The notes under the pieces: generated by a model
Told to the model about the DNA's origin: nothing
Database searches by the model: none
Seen by the model: the letters and a program-made list of their open reading frames with translations, nothing else
Position numbers and translations under genes: made by a program
Origin: Leptospira alstonii serovar Sichuan str. 79601
Lineage (GTDB): Bacteria > Spirochaetota > Leptospiria > Leptospirales > Leptospiraceae
Assembly: GCF_000347175.1 (NCBI RefSeq)
Contig: NZ_ANIK01000094.1
Span: forward strand, 1 to 20,518
Reading direction: 5' to 3'
Length of the DNA stretch: 20,518 bases
Shown: positions 20,420 to 20,518 of the stretch, piece by piece
Position numbering within the stretch: position 1 is the first letter of the stretch
Layout: every line of letters starts with the position of its first letter

Positions 20420-20518
20420 GCTCTCTCCTATGTTTCTTGTGTCAAGCCCTCCCGCTATTTTTTTTTACATAAGACCATATTGGGCTAATTTTCGATTTAA
20501 TATATTTTCGGGCATAGA

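Overview
The window looks like a chromosomal segment of a pathogen-clade Leptospira (spirochaete). This rests on the protein set (a thermolysin-type M4 lipoprotein with a GEVED tail, a Gld-like ABC operon, a DUF2779 protein), the moderate-to-low GC judged by eye, and intergenic spaces filled with degenerate inverted repeats. No database search was possible, so genus is an inference and species is left open.

Left part, minus strand (8704 down to 426): eight tightly packed genes, most overlapping by 4 bases (ATGA or TTGA). In transcription order they are an ABC ATPase, an ABC-2 permease, a GldG-like protein, a DUF4340 protein, a Yip1-like membrane protein, mpl (murein tripeptide recycling), pheS and a hotdog thioesterase. 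A perfect TATAAT lies upstream of the ATPase gene. Left of the thioesterase is a second minus-strand promoter, the frameshifted remnant of a small membrane-protein gene, and a ~131-bp inverted-repeat element.

Middle: a frameshifted minus-strand gene (8917-9667) is followed by four plus-strand genes. These are an acyltransferase resembling the SAT domain of fungal fatty acid synthase, a DUF2779 nuclease-like protein that seems to use an AUU start with a hairpin-prone leader, an unrecognised protein, and an exported protein made of two related halves. A second inverted-repeat element (13990-14107) follows.

Right part: a minus-strand M4 metalloprotease lipoprotein has a leader that shares sequence blocks with the leader near the left edge. 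A long AT-rich intergenic region leads to the plus-strand operon argG-coaD-ndk (arginine synthesis, CoA synthesis, nucleotide balance), which ends at a clear terminator. A small acidic protein gene and a repeat-rich tail with a perfect 17-bp inverted repeat close the window.

No tRNA, rRNA, CRISPR array or intact transposase was seen. The most unusual items are the AUU-start/SD-hairpin arrangement before the DUF2779 gene, the stand-alone fungal-type acyltransferase, the Gld-like ABC operon joined to cell-wall recycling, and the families of short inverted-repeat elements.
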